Of a DNA stretch of 64,000 nucleotides, positions 24,423-35,757 are shown piece by piece; position 1 is the stretch's first letter, and each line of letters begins with the position of its first letter. The stretch spans positions 22,639,565-22,703,564 of the forward strand of contig CM063504.1 in NCBI GenBank assembly GCA_032207245.1, given 5' to 3'. The translations under genes were made by a program, and so were the position numbers. The DNA is from Pardosa pseudoannulata. Taxonomy: Eukaryota; Arthropoda; Arachnida; Araneae; Lycosidae. The notes under the pieces are model-generated. The model was not told the DNA's origin and did no database searches. It saw only the letters and a list, made by a program, of their open reading frames with translations.

Positions 24423-25419
24423 TAAATGTTGTTCCATTTTACAATCAGGCTGACTAAAAATTGTTCGTATAAAACTTTACTCACTTTGAATTTTCCTAAC
24501 CCCGATTGATCAAGAGTTCAAAATGAATGTCTTATCGCGTATTACTACGATATTAAATTAATTATACACTTAGTTTGAGCTATATTATATTCTTATCCCC
24601 TAATCAGGCATAATAATCCAATTAAAAGAAACGAAACATTTTCCAGTCTTATTAGAACAACAACTTTTTATTCCATACTAATTTTTATCAAAACTTTATA
24701 TCAAAAACCAAAATATGCAAACGATAAACTTGTAACAAACTCCAAACGATTTTTAAACTAAAAATAAATCATTGAGTCTGTGCTACCGGTCTCTTTACAT
24801 TCAAATTTCGGCGCCACAATATCAGGAAAAGATTACTTGGTTCGTTGGCGCCATCTATTCACTAATATATTAACTAAAAAAAGGTCATATATCTAATAAA
24901 AATATTTCCCTTTCATTCTACCATCCTTTTGTGATGATTTTAAAAATTTGAGTAATTCAAAGAATATTCAGCAATTCTTTTTTACTCCTTACTAAGTGAA
25001 ATAATTATTAAATATTGCTGTATACTTTTGAGAGGAATAGTAAAATTTAAACTTTTGAATATTCTTTGATAGAAAAATGTAAGTTTCTACATTATTATAT
25101 TGAATAACATTTTTTTAAACAATGTTTTATTTTTAAAAACAAATCTGTTTACTTCCCATTATAGAGAGCTTCAGGTATAAAGTTTATAATAGAAAACATT
25201 AATTTTAAAAAAATTAAAAAAAAGATGAAAAAAAAATTAAGTAAAAATAAAAATTAATTTTAAAAATTGTCAAAAATGTAAATAAAATATTAGAAATGAA
25301 GCAAACATTCTAAAGCTCATTTCTTAGCAAAAATTAATTTTATAAACTTAAAACGACAAAAAGTAACAAAAATGAAATTTAACAATTTAAAATTCAAGCA
25401 AAAAAAATATAAAAAGGAG
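24423..25419. other. KNL1 intron, A-rich, nothing recognised
   Basis: Very A-rich around 25180-25500. There is a short GC-richer patch near 24780-24860 with two GGCGCCA sites. No gene or clear element. Confidence 0.45.
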
Positions 25420-26125
25420 AAAATAAAATTAAAATATTGTTAAAAATAATAAAAGAACTTTAAAAATAATAAAACAGCTTTAGAAAAAAAAATTTCAAAG
25501 AAAAAGCAAAAAATATAAAATGAATTAGACATAAAGAAAAACTTGGTTGCGCCGGGGACAGAACCTTCAAGTCAACTGTTACGAAAATTAAACAGGCAGA
25601 AACTCTAACCATCATGCCACGCTTTCACGTAAGGTAGTTTCTAATTAAAGCATATGAGAATTAAACTAAAAGAGTATATAAACTTAATTATTACGCTTCG
25701 CACTTGTCATCCTATTAAGAATGATTTTAGTACAGAAATTCATTTGCTTTTACTTTAAACATGAACTGGTGAGAACTCTTTCTATTTACCGACCGTATGT
25801 TAGTTGCCAGCTTTAGTTTATCTTGTCATATTACATGATAGGATGGAGAGCAGAGGTTTTAATATTGACAGTGATTATTTGGTGGTATATATGAATGGCA
25901 TCGAAAATGATAAATTTAATTGCCTGCTTTTAACGGGGGGAGAATAAGGCTTGAAATAATAGCATTAAACGCTAAAAAAGGGGGGATGGCTTAGATTTTG
26001 AACTCGCTTTGAATTCTGCTAACCCTAACTCATAAAAAATTCAATATGGATGCCTGTATCCGTTCCAGGTACAACCGCTTCAAAAATTTGCCGACAGACA
26101 CCTTAGGCTATTATTATATAGGGGA
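25420..26125 (-). mobile_element. Helitron relative, 3' end not recognised
   Basis: It shares several blocks in order with 23571-24422: a segment around CAGAACC...CAGGCAGA, the AATAAGGCTTGAAATAATA block, the TATGGATGCCTGTAT block and the end TTAGGCTATTATTATATAG. On the minus strand its 5' terminus reads TCCCCTATATAATAATAG after a host A, consistent with Helitron insertion. It carries an additional ~200 bp in the middle. The hairpin and CTAG end were not found, so the left boundary is approximate. Confidence 0.55.
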
Positions 26126-26491
26126 TAATGAACTTATTACACACATATTTAAGTATCTATACCTCTAATAAACATAAATAAACTGCAAAAGATGAAATTG
26201 TCTTCTTTCCCTTTTCACTTTTTAACAGGCAATCTTTATTCAGTACAAAGTCAATATAAAGATTTTTGATTTTTCTTACATACATATATGCTTTAAGATT
26301 TCTAGAATTTATAAAAATAAATTTTGCATATGTATGACAGTATTATGTCGGATTACTATTAAATGAGTTGTCTAACTCTTAAGATTGTACCACCATCAAA
26401 AATATTTTTCTATGAAAATCTCTGTTTAATGTAAATTTCTTAAATTTATATTCATGTATGTCTATATGATTTCATTGCCTTTTCATTTCAG

Positions 26492-26513
26492 ATGCTGGGG
26501 AAATAGCAAACAA
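26492..26513 (+). CDS. KNL1: KNL1 micro-exon (22 bp)
   Basis: The acceptor CATTTCAG and donor GTAAGA are both good. It is read in phase 1, joining 21989-22073 to 27435-27500, and adds AGEIANK-type residues. The only other phase compatible with the exon itself would give a stop in the next exon, so phase supports this reading. Confidence 0.6.
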
Positions 26514-26970
26514 GTAAGATTTATTATTTATTATTTTATTAAGAATATATCTTTTTTTTTTTTTTTTCTTGGCAAAATATTTGGATGCTTTAATGGATTT
26601 TCTAATAAGAAATAAAATCTTTATTGAACTGTACATATTGGAGAGAAGATGAGCATTGATTCATTCTTTTTAAATTTTAATTAAAAACAAAAATTTGCTC
26701 TATGAGCCAGGAGTAATCAGCTGCTTGCCCATGTCAGAATTTAAGAATTTGTAACTGAAATAAATATTTCACTAGATTACAGTAAAGATAATATTATTCT
26801 ATTGTTTTATTGATCATTTTTGTACAGTCTACCAAAAAACTTACCAATTCATCAAGTAAACTTAAAAACTCTTTATACAAAAAGAGAGGGAAAGAGAAAA
26901 ATTTCATCAGTTTAATCTATTGAAAAAGTATTTAAAATTTTATCGATAATTTGGATGTGAAATTCTACAT
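26514..26970 (+). other. KNL1 intron segment, nothing recognised
   Basis: AT-rich with a T run at 26551-26568. No element recognised. Confidence 0.5.
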
Positions 26971-26974
26971 TTAA

Positions 26975-27113
26975 CCCATTAGCGCCCAGTGATCTATTTT
27001 TAGATCGCTAAACGTAGTGTAGGAAACTAGCTTTTAGGTGCTCTACCCATTCCACACTGCACAGGGGGCAAGACAAAGCATGCATCGCCAAAAATAATTT
27101 GGGCGTTAATGGG
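26975..27113. mobile_element. piggyBac-type MITE, 139 bp
   Basis: Flanked on both sides by TTAA (26971-26974 and 27114-27117), the piggyBac target duplication. The termini including TTAA read TTAACCCATTAGCGCCCA and, inverted, TTAACCCATTAACGCCCA, matching at 17 of 18. A small palindrome GATCTATTTTTAGATC lies near the left end. No coding capacity. Confidence 0.85.
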
Positions 27114-27434
27114 TTAATATAATTCTGTATTAATTAAATAGAATAATTTTATTGATTACATAAAATTAAAAGCATATCTTTAAAGTAAAACACTACAAAG
27201 AAGAAACATAAATCTAAAAAAAAAGTTCTCTAGAAAAAATGCATTATTTATACACTGGTTCAGATTCTAAAGTTTCTTTAGAAGTAAATTTTATATTAAA
27301 AAAAATTGTTTATTCACTCCAAAAAAGGACTCTATTAAAATGTAGCCAATACTGCAGTTACTATTTATTTAAATAATTTGGTGCAGTTAAAAGTAACAAA
27401 TTTAATTATTAATTCAAAGTTGTTTTTTCCCCAG

Positions 27435-27500
27435 GTCTTTTGAAGATGATTATGAAAAATTTCATACTTTACGAAAAAAATTAACTGAAGCATCAAAAAA
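27435..27500 (+). CDS. KNL1: KNL1 exon (66 bp), coiled-coil segment
   Basis: The acceptor TTTTTCCCCAG and donor GTAAGT are both strong. It enters and leaves in phase 2. It encodes SFEDDYEKFHTLRKKLTEAS, a charged helical segment of the kind that precedes the RWD region in KNL1. Confidence 0.75.
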
Positions 27501-27983
27501 GTAAGTTGTCATTTTTACTGTGTTAAAAATAGCTCCTCCTCTCTTTTCATTAATGACATTTTGAATCATAATTTGCAAAATTATTTAAAAGTGTTTACTC
27601 TTTAAATGACTTATTTGATGGCCAGACTTGAATGGTGTTGCCTTACACTACTGGGAAACTGGGCTTGAATGTCACTGCTAGCATGTATTTGTAATTAGGT
27701 TATCTTTACAGTACCTTTAAATATATACACAGTAATAAAAGTTTAAAATTTGCTTATATCATGTTTCTTATAATATGATTTATTTCAAACATGCATCTGA
27801 CGTCTAATATAAAACTGAGATTAATGTAATCATTTAATGAATATCATTTATTTGTCTAAAAGGTAGCAGTAGTTTCTAATAAACATTGTTCCCTTTAGTT
27901 ATTAAATTTTTACTATAAAAATGTACTAAAATGTAATATTACAGTCCATTCTTAGGTTTTAAAGTGCCCTTATTCGATTGTTA
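27501..27983 (+). other. KNL1 intron segment, nothing firm
   Basis: AT-rich. The patch 27615-27700 may be a decayed SINE (TTGAATG...GGGCTTGAATGTC), but this is not firm. Confidence 0.4.
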
Positions 27984-28550
27984 TATATACATGTAATATA
28001 TCAAAATTATTTAATTTTAATATTTCCTTAAAAACCTCTCTCCCATTCTAATTCCTTAAAATCTTTTTCCCAGCCTCTAAATGTCTTAATCAAAGGAGTG
28101 TCCTCAACTTAAAATTCTTTCAATACATTTCCCGTAGCTTTCTGTCTTATAGATGTAAATTTTCTGTCTATTAAAGATATTTTCCAGCTGTCACTGACAA
28201 ATGGCTCCTTGTTTTTCCTGATCTTAAGAGTTTAGTTCGCTGACTAAGTTTCTTGTCCCTTGGGAAAATTCTTTCTATCTTCGCTCTTGGATGCACATCT
28301 GTTCAAGCAGAGTGATTTTTGTGTCTTTCTCTTGTCTGTCATTAACTAGTAAAGATGTCCTTTTTTACAGCTCTAAAATAAAGTTTTACTTAAACTTGAG
28401 CTGGTTTTTTTTCCCCTCCAATGTGGACCAACTGCATTGTTATTACTGCTAGCTGATTTGGCTTCTCCTTGCCTAATAGCCCAGACAAGTAAAAACAATA
28501 GGGACTACATAATTATTGTGACTAGAGGAAATAAATTTTACACATATATA
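27984..28550 (-). mobile_element. dispersed ~560-bp element, copy 2 (inverted)
   Basis: Reverse-complement partner of 19765-20328 with the same landmarks in reverse order. Its terminal repeat is more decayed than in copy 1, and the right end runs into a TA/GA microsatellite. Both copies lie in KNL1 introns in opposite orientation, so the unspliced transcript could pair. Confidence 0.6.
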
Positions 28551-30335
28551 TATAGAGAGAGAGAGATTATTTTTTTTTCATTAAAGTTTGGCTGTAATTT
28601 AATAATTAATTAAAATTATTTAATAATAATAAACAATATTTAAGTAACAAGGTATTTTAATTCAGTTTTTAATCTAATTTTTATACTCTATGCAAAATTA
28701 GTGCATAAACACAATTTGTCAGTTGTTGATGGAGAAATATAAAGTTATGATCAAGCTTTTAGATCAATGATGGACAAACCCATGGGCCAATTGTGGCTTG
28801 TATGAAGGTTCTATCAAGTCCATTACAAATTTTAAAAATACATGACATATACATAAAATAGCAGATTACAATAAGGAAAATGATTACCTACAATTGAGTG
28901 CTAATCAGTGTCCACTCTGATTTATTTATATACATAATTATAGTTTCATTATAAATTGGGAAAACAGATATGCTAGGATTTTTTTTCTTTTCCCTGTGAG
29001 CTAGATCAATTCAATATAGATGAATTAAATCTTGCATTGGGAGACAAGGTCATTTGAAACTACCCAGTGACCAACTCTAATATTACTTATTTCTTATCAT
29101 AAAATGGCAAAGAAATAGAGTTATTGTGAGTAATAATGTAATTATTAAGAAATAAAGCATTGCCAATATTTGTTTGAGTTACTATGAATATTTGTAAAGT
29201 ATTTCAACCCAAAATTGTCTATTAAAATCTGTGAAGTTGATTTTGAAATCTATGCTTTTAAACATCTTAAATATGAAGAACTAACTTTTTACAGCTATTG
29301 AAATTTTAGAATAAATATTACGGACCTGCTGTGAGAAAAGTAATTTAATTTCAATAGCATAGATGTTTGTAGATAAATGACTTTCAAACAATGGTACCAA
29401 GGCCCAGGGTTGAATCAATCACCTCACAAAATTTTCTGTTCTCTCTTTGGCTGGCCAGATACCACCGGGAAGGGGCAACTCACACAAATTCTTCTCTTGC
29501 TAATATTATAGCCCTCATTTTAGCTTGCAAGGTTTGAACCATGCTCACGAATTCCAGCATTGTGGGTACCCTGTCTTTTTGAGTATCAAGTCATTCTAAA
29601 TTCTTTCCTCCTGATAGCCCGTCTGCTGCAGTTGCTAGTACATGGCACCTGTGGTGTACCAGGCACTTTGGCAGAGATTTACTGAGTGGGGTAGCCCAGT
29701 TCTTAATCTACCAACCACTGTTGGGATAAGCTTGGAGAGCCTGAGGGCTAAATGGGTCCTGATTGGTGCATGAATGTCAGTTATACAGTGATATTTATTT
29801 GTAGATATTTGTTTTTGCCAATAAATTTTTATTGTTTGTGAAATTTTTAAAATTGTATATGTTTGAAATAATGTATTTCAACGTTTGATGAAAATAATTT
29901 TTAGTTTGGGGCTGTGGAGATAAAGGGTGAAGTTAGTTATGTTGCTAGCTTCCTCTGGTTTGATATTAATTTACAGTGGAAATATTTTTACCTATAAAAG
30001 ATTGCATTAAAACATTTCATTTAAAAAAAACTGTATGTTGTGATAGAACGGAAAATTCTCTAGAATTGTTTTCTTTTTTGAAAAATATATTGATTTAATG
30101 CTTAATTATACATTTAAAAAAAATTTTGAAAAAAATTTAGATGTAATCCTAGACAAATTCTTAAAAGTCTTTAAAAATTACTTATTTTTCATTATCAATT
30201 TTTAAATACCTTTAAAACTGCTTATTTTTAAAAATATTTATTGGTTGTTAATTTTTTGTCAAAATGCTTAAAAAACTCCCTATTTTTTAGATAACTTCTT
30301 TGGCCATCTTTCAGTAGCATGAAACGCATGATGTG
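28551..30335 (+). other. KNL1 intron, mostly featureless
   Basis: The block 29385-29790 is richer in GC than its surroundings and has a B-box-like GGTTTGAACC near 29530 within a longer body. It is probably an old composite SINE, but I cannot assign it. The rest is AT-rich. Confidence 0.4.
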
Positions 30336-30446
30336 AAGGGTGCTATTGTGTGTGTATATACAATAGCTAATAACAATAAGATATAAATAATATAATATAA
30401 ATGTATTGTTATAGCTATTATATGTACACACACAATGGCACCCTTT
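30336..30446. repeat. long imperfect inverted repeat (fold-back)
   Basis: The left arm starts AAGGGTGCTATTGTGTGTGT and the right arm, inverted, starts AAGGGTGCCATTGTGTGTGT. Arms of about 42 bp match at all but a few positions around a ~25-bp AT-rich loop. It could be a fold-back MITE or a hairpin RNA precursor. No TTAA or clear target duplication is seen. Confidence 0.7.
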
Positions 30447-31139
30447 ATACTGTAACATAAAATTATATTTTGACAAAAAGCTTTTTAAATTTTGATGTTT
30501 GAAAACATGTTAACAATAATATTAATTCCCAAAATTTCTCTAAAATGGTAAAATTTCAATTTGCTTATTTAAATAAAGCTTAAGTTTGTTTAAGGAATGT
30601 TAATATGTAACTCAAAATTCCACTTTGTACCAAATAAAATTAAATATGAAGAAAAATACAACTTTTCTACCGTTATCTAAAGTTTTATTTTACCTACTTA
30701 TTAATTTTTAAAAGGAACTTAAAATAATATAAAATTTATATTATAATATATAAATTAAACCAATCATTTTGAAATAATATTTTTGAAACAAGGAAATATT
30801 AATATATTTTGTATTAAATTCTTCCTTCATGACAGTTGCATAAATACAAATAAATGAAATATTTCAATTTTTAATAATTTTTTTCTGTGTAGCATTATTT
30901 TTACACACAGTTTATATAAATTAAATTTTGATACCTTTTAATTTTTTAATTATGTATAAAATATTTAAGTCTTTTTAAATTTATTATTTTAAAGTTTTAT
31001 AAAAAAAAATAGTGTACAATATAATAAACAAATTAACTCTCTGTCTTTTAGAACTAGTTGATTCTCAATGAAATATTATAAGTAGGATGATTAAAATAAG
31101 TTTCCAGTTATTTCAGTTCAATGTAGCAATGAAACAGAT
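30447..31139 (+). other. KNL1 intron, nothing recognised
   Basis: Highly AT-rich. No gene or clear element. Confidence 0.5.
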
Positions 31140-31143
31140 AGTG

Positions 31144-32133
31144 TGTAACGTACTGGGGATATGGTCGGCGAAGCCGTCATTGAAACAGGCTAGGAAACTA
31201 TTTAACCTTGATTAAATATTTTATTCAATCGAATAATTTATGTGCAGCTATGTACAGATTCAGCAGGATGTTAACTATTTGGGGATCTCGTGCTGAGATG
31301 ATATTCACACAATAAGGATACATGGGATACCGGATACAGTATGGCTAGGGCTTCTAATCACAGGAATTGTTCGCTACTTAGTGCTGGTAATAAACACTGA
31401 CACTATCACCTCCGGTTGACGATTAGCACATTCGGCTTTCACAGCAAGGTTTGAAAGTTCAGAGTGCATATCACGCTGGGGTTCGTGAAGGAAATCTCAG
31501 GATGCAAGACGATCCAAATTCGAGAGCAAAGTCATTCTCGGTTACCTACTTCTATGTAAGAAGTAAAATAAAAATTAGCAAAATAATGGGAAAGGAATTT
31601 CCAAGTCGAAGGTCGACTTCCTAGCAACAAAGACGCTGGCGGTTTCTAAACAAGCAAACTCCAGGAGCTGAGATACGAAACTACGAAGGCTCTATCAGGT
31701 AGAAGCTTCAAGAAGAAAAAGCTCCTTGTCAGTACTGTCACCCTTCTTTTATAGCGACACCGTTTTTCTTTCCGCGATTCTTCGGGAACCTCCCAGAACC
31801 CGGGTGATGCAATCTTGCGGTCACCTCCTGCCTTGGATCAGCTGTTCCGTTTCCATATGTGGCCGAAAAGCCGTCTTTAGATCAGCCAACCCAAACAACT
31901 TAATTGCCTTTTTCGCTACTGCTAATGGGCGACAAGGTGCACTGTAATTATTTACAATCTTTTCACAGAGTCTTTCTATTCAACAGACTTACAAAGCCTA
32001 GACGATCTGGCTCAAGCACACGGACAGTTCAATTAAGTTACTTTAGACCACCCTGTTCTATTTGCCGCTAATCCACGGTAATAGGTAACCTTCGGGCTCC
32101 TCGTTCTTTAGGGTCATGTAACGGATCGTTACA
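31144..32133. mobile_element. solo LTR, probably Ty3/Gypsy-type
   Basis: 990 bp, distinctly richer in GC than the intron around it. It starts TGTAACGTACTGG and ends GGATCGTTACA, so TGTAACG is a 7-bp terminal inverted repeat with TG...CA ends. It is flanked by the 4-bp duplication AGTG at 31140-31143 and 32134-32137. No internal retroelement coding region is present. A lone LTR with a target duplication points to LTR-LTR recombination. Assignment to Gypsy rests on the 4-bp duplication and LTR form. The 73-codon ORF inside is not convincing. Confidence 0.8.
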
Positions 32134-32361
32134 AGTGAGACCTGATATTCATCAGAATTTGATATCCAGAGGTCTTATGTTTGTTGATTATGGATATCTG
32201 GTCTGGATATCCAGTCTTGCTAAGACCTAACTGTGCTTCTTTGTAAGAAAAGTAAACATAGTTTGGAAATTCAAGTTGTATTTAATTTGCAGTTATTTAT
32301 AGTAAAAATATTTTGAATAAAAATGATCACTTTTTAAATTGTGTGTTGTTTTATTTTGCAG

Positions 32362-32522
32362 AAATAATTACCTTTGGTGTTTGAGAGAAATAGATGACAA
32401 GCAAGCTGTGTTTGAAATTTTGCCAGATAGTATCTTTGCTTGTTATTTATTATGTGTACCCCTAGATCTTAATGAAGAAACCACATCAAGTACTAAAGTT
32501 TCTTTCACGCATTTAAAATCAG
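32362..32522 (+). CDS. KNL1: KNL1 exon (161 bp), start of RWD-type region
   Basis: The acceptor is TTTTGCAG, entry is in phase 2, and exit is in phase 1 before GTATTA. It encodes NNYLWCLREIDDKQAVFEIL followed by FACYLLCVPLD. This is a beta-rich aromatic segment typical of the RWD fold in KNL1 C-termini, where F, W and Y residues pack the sheet. Confidence 0.8.
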
Positions 32523-33087
32523 GTATTAAAGATCAGTCTTCCTAATTTAAAGAAATGTCAAATTTTGGAAAATCTGAATATTTTATTAAAAGTTCTATAA
32601 TTTTGTTGTTTTATTATTACAATGAGTTTTACATTCAACAGGCTAGAGATGTGTGTGCATTAAAAGGAAAAATCAATAGTCTCATATTGTATTATATATA
32701 TTTCACATTAAATATTTATTGTTTAAAATGATTATATGATTAAATCTGTATTAGTGTACCATGTTAAGATACATAATATTGAAATCTGCACCCCGTCTTT
32801 CCTTTGTCCTCATATCCATAAAGAGGTTGAAAGGTGTTAATAAAACATGTTTATTTATAAATAAAAAAAATGTATAACATAACATTATATATATTTAAAA
32901 TCAAATATAATAAGTTAATATTAAAAAAGTAATTTTTCACAAGAACTCTGTTTAGATTATAATTTAATGGGTTTTTTTCCAGTATAAATGGCCATTTACA
33001 AAAGAACTTGGATGTGATACTAGCAACACTTTTTTAAAACATTGGAAGTGACAATCTTCTTTGCAAGTTGTTTCTTTTCCCACTTTC
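32523..33087 (+). other. KNL1 intron segment, nothing recognised
   Basis: AT-rich. No gene or clear element. Confidence 0.5.
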
Positions 33088-33700
33088 CAGGGTTCCCACA
33101 GCCTTTAAAAGTCCTTAAGAACTCCTTAATTTTAGCTTTCATTTTTAAGGGCCCTTAAAACTAAATTTTTGTCAAGGTCCTTAAAAACTCTATTTGAATT
33201 TCCCAGGCTTATTGGGCAATAAGAATGCCCTAGTAATTTGCAGTTATGTAGCAAAGAAAGCAAGTCCAATGTTGTGGAACTTTAAATCTATTGAGAAGAA
33301 AAATGACAGGGTTAACTGTTTGTCTTTACAAAGCAAGAGCTTTACATTGAAGGATACAAGAAGATACATCTTTCAATGATTTTTGTACTCCAAAAGCAAG
33401 AGATCATGTAATTTTGTTCTCGAGAGATTTTGATTACTCAGCATTTTTTGGGAATCAAGAGTGAACCTTGATCATTAAGTTAGCTTGAAAGCCACATAGA
33501 CAGCAACTTAGTTATTAGAGAAGTGAAACTATTTTCCTGGGACAGCTGAAAAATCTGGAAAGGAGACTTAAAATTAGCATTTTTTCAAACGTTAGTTTGG
33601 AGAGACAGGCAAAAAGAATTTAAATTGGTGAATACTTCTTTAAATCTGGTATTTTGCAACTGTAAAATTAGATATTAAAAATGAAAGTGATTGAATATTA
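33088..33700 (+). mobile_element. hAT-like transposon remnant (one end)
   Basis: It begins CAGGGTTCCCACAGCC, a terminus typical of hAT elements (CAGGGTTCCCA class). Transposon-like sequence with short open frames follows, but I did not find the matching inverted end or the 8-bp duplication. The right limit is approximate. Confidence 0.45.
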
Positions 33701-33744
33701 AAAAGTAATGATTGAAATAATGAGAAGTAGATGTAATAATTTTG

Positions 33745-33752
<8 letters not shown>

Positions 33753-33825
<73 letters not shown>

Positions 33826-33830
33826 CTGTC
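33753..33830. repeat. microsatellite (TA)n-(TATG)n-(TG)n
   Basis: About 16 TA units, three TATG units, then about 14 TG units and two TCTG-type units. Confidence 0.95.
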
Positions 33831-33874
33831 TGATATTATGCTACATTTTTCTTAAATAAATTCCAAATTTTTAG

Positions 33875-33972
33875 AAACTGATGCAAGAGATGAACTAGGA
33901 TTTTTGTTATTCAAATCTTATGCTACTACTGAGATTATATTGTCACCCTTCTCTACAGATGAATTTATTAAG
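33875..33972 (+). CDS. KNL1: KNL1 exon (98 bp), RWD-type region
   Basis: The acceptor is ATTTTTAG, entry is in phase 1, and exit is in phase 0 before GTGTGT. It encodes DARDELGFLLFKSYATTEII. The phases fit the exons on each side. Confidence 0.75.
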
Positions 33973-34107
33973 GTGTGTATAATTTTCTATTTAAAAAATG
34001 CTTATTGATTGTTTTGAATCTTTAGTTTTCCCAGTTCAATGTAAATCAGCATTCCCACCCCCAACATGCAATGATTATGTCTATTTCATCCCTTTTCTTT
34101 GTGTCTG

Positions 34108-34265
34108 AATGATAGCCGAAATGTGTACTGCTCTTAGAGTTCATAGGTTCAAATCCTCTGCTGGCATCAATGTTTAAGTAGTTGGAATTGCTTTAATCAG
34201 TAAATCCTGGTCTCATTAGTCCTCTTGTAACAAAGCAGTAGACCATAGTGCTCCAAATCATTTTC
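34108..34265 (+). repeat. tRNA-derived SINE (family B)
   Basis: The B box GGTTCAAATCC is near 34147. The body TCCTGGTCTCATTAG and tail CATAGTGCTCCAAATC are shared with 22440-22582, 54533-54701 and 60651-60828. Confidence 0.65.
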
Positions 34266-34467
34266 TTAGTGAACTGATCACATAGCATTCGAAATCCAAC
34301 GAAAAAGATCGAAGTATCTTTAACATCTTTCCTGAGACTGCCTTGTTAGAGCCTATTTGCTCAAATGTTTAACTTAGTACCCTTCAAAAGTATAGTAAAT
34401 CAAATATAGTTTTCAAAAGTATAGTAAATTATTACTTCAGCGAATTTCAGTTAGTGAAATACATTAT

Positions 34468-34533
<66 letters not shown>

Positions 34534-35644
34534 TTGTATATTTCTGTGTATAAGCCTAGAATTTTTGGGGCTTTTTAAAGATCTAAAGTAGGGTTAGCTT
34601 ACATACAGATCCATGGAACAGATGTAATATGTGTTTTTTGCTGTTGGCGACAAAAAGTTGCCAAACTGACAAAAATAAACTTTTTTTTTTAATAAAGAAT
34701 AAAAATGAAAATGCATAACAGCAAAAAGTAAATAAACCTGAATAAAGCTGTAGTTTTGAAATGAGAAAACATAAAAAATTAAAAATAAATTTTAAATAAC
34801 TCTTATCTGTGTTATACTCGCTGCAAAACTACAGTACTATGACAGTAGCAGATCAACTAATCTTTTAATAAACACAATTCAATGTAACCTGAAAGCAATC
34901 AATGAACTGCCAAACATAACTCTTTTTTTTTTTAATTTTATTTTTTTTAACCTACACTGATTAAATTTAAGAAAAAGTTACCTTTATATAGGGTTGCCAG
35001 AATCAAAACTTGTTGTTAGCATCTAAGTAAAAATACCATTGGTCACATGGTCTAGTGCTGATTATCAAACCATGCTCTGTGGCAGTAATCCAGATAAGTT
35101 AGTGTATTAGGAAATTAACTATGACACATGAAGTTAATTAAAATTTAAAATGCAAGTTGTTTTTTCTTGCCACTTTCAAAAGTGGCTAAAATATGTCCTT
35201 GTACTTATCTTGAGGTCGACCGATCCTCTACCTCCATGGTATTTAAATTAGATGATTCAATAAGCACTGGTCTAGTGTTTTAATTGAAAGCCACTTGATT
35301 GGAAAATCCTTCTCCTGCTTTACCTGCTTGGTGATATTTTTCATATTTGAACGTTATAAAAATTGTTTTTTTTTACTTAAGCGTATATAAAGGTTTTGAA
35401 CTTTGGGTAAATTTTTGAAAGAAAATTGTACCCTCAGCTTATATTCGGAAATATATAGTATATATATGACTCTGTATGCATTTATTGTACTGTGATTTAG
35501 TACAGTTATAATGTTGTCACTTTTATTAAGGCTTTTTTTTTTTCTTTGTTGCATAGATCTTAATAACATCTTCAAGTCAAGTTCTTAATCTTTGATGTTT
35601 AAAAACTCTGCTATAAAACATTGCTGAATGATAATTTATTTCAG
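34266..35644 (+). other. KNL1 intron
   Basis: Contains a (TA)n microsatellite at 34473-34529. No other element recognised. Confidence 0.5.
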
Positions 35645-35757
35645 AGTCTATCCAAGTTTGTCGAATATGCATTGCTGGCAAAGTCCCTTATTCGAGACAT
35701 ATGGTTGGCAGCTGTTGAGGGCAAAATAACTATTGATAGTTCTCCAGAAATTCCTAA
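35645..35757 (+). CDS. KNL1: KNL1 exon (113 bp), RWD-type region
   Basis: The acceptor is TATTTCAG, entry is in phase 0, and exit is in phase 2 before GTATGT. It encodes SLSKFVEYALLAKSLIRDIW, an amphipathic helix, then KITIDSSPEIP. A helix after the sheet is as expected for an RWD fold. Confidence 0.75.

Noticed and set aside
31726..31947. 73-codon ORF
   Set aside because: Lies inside the solo LTR with no recognisable domain.
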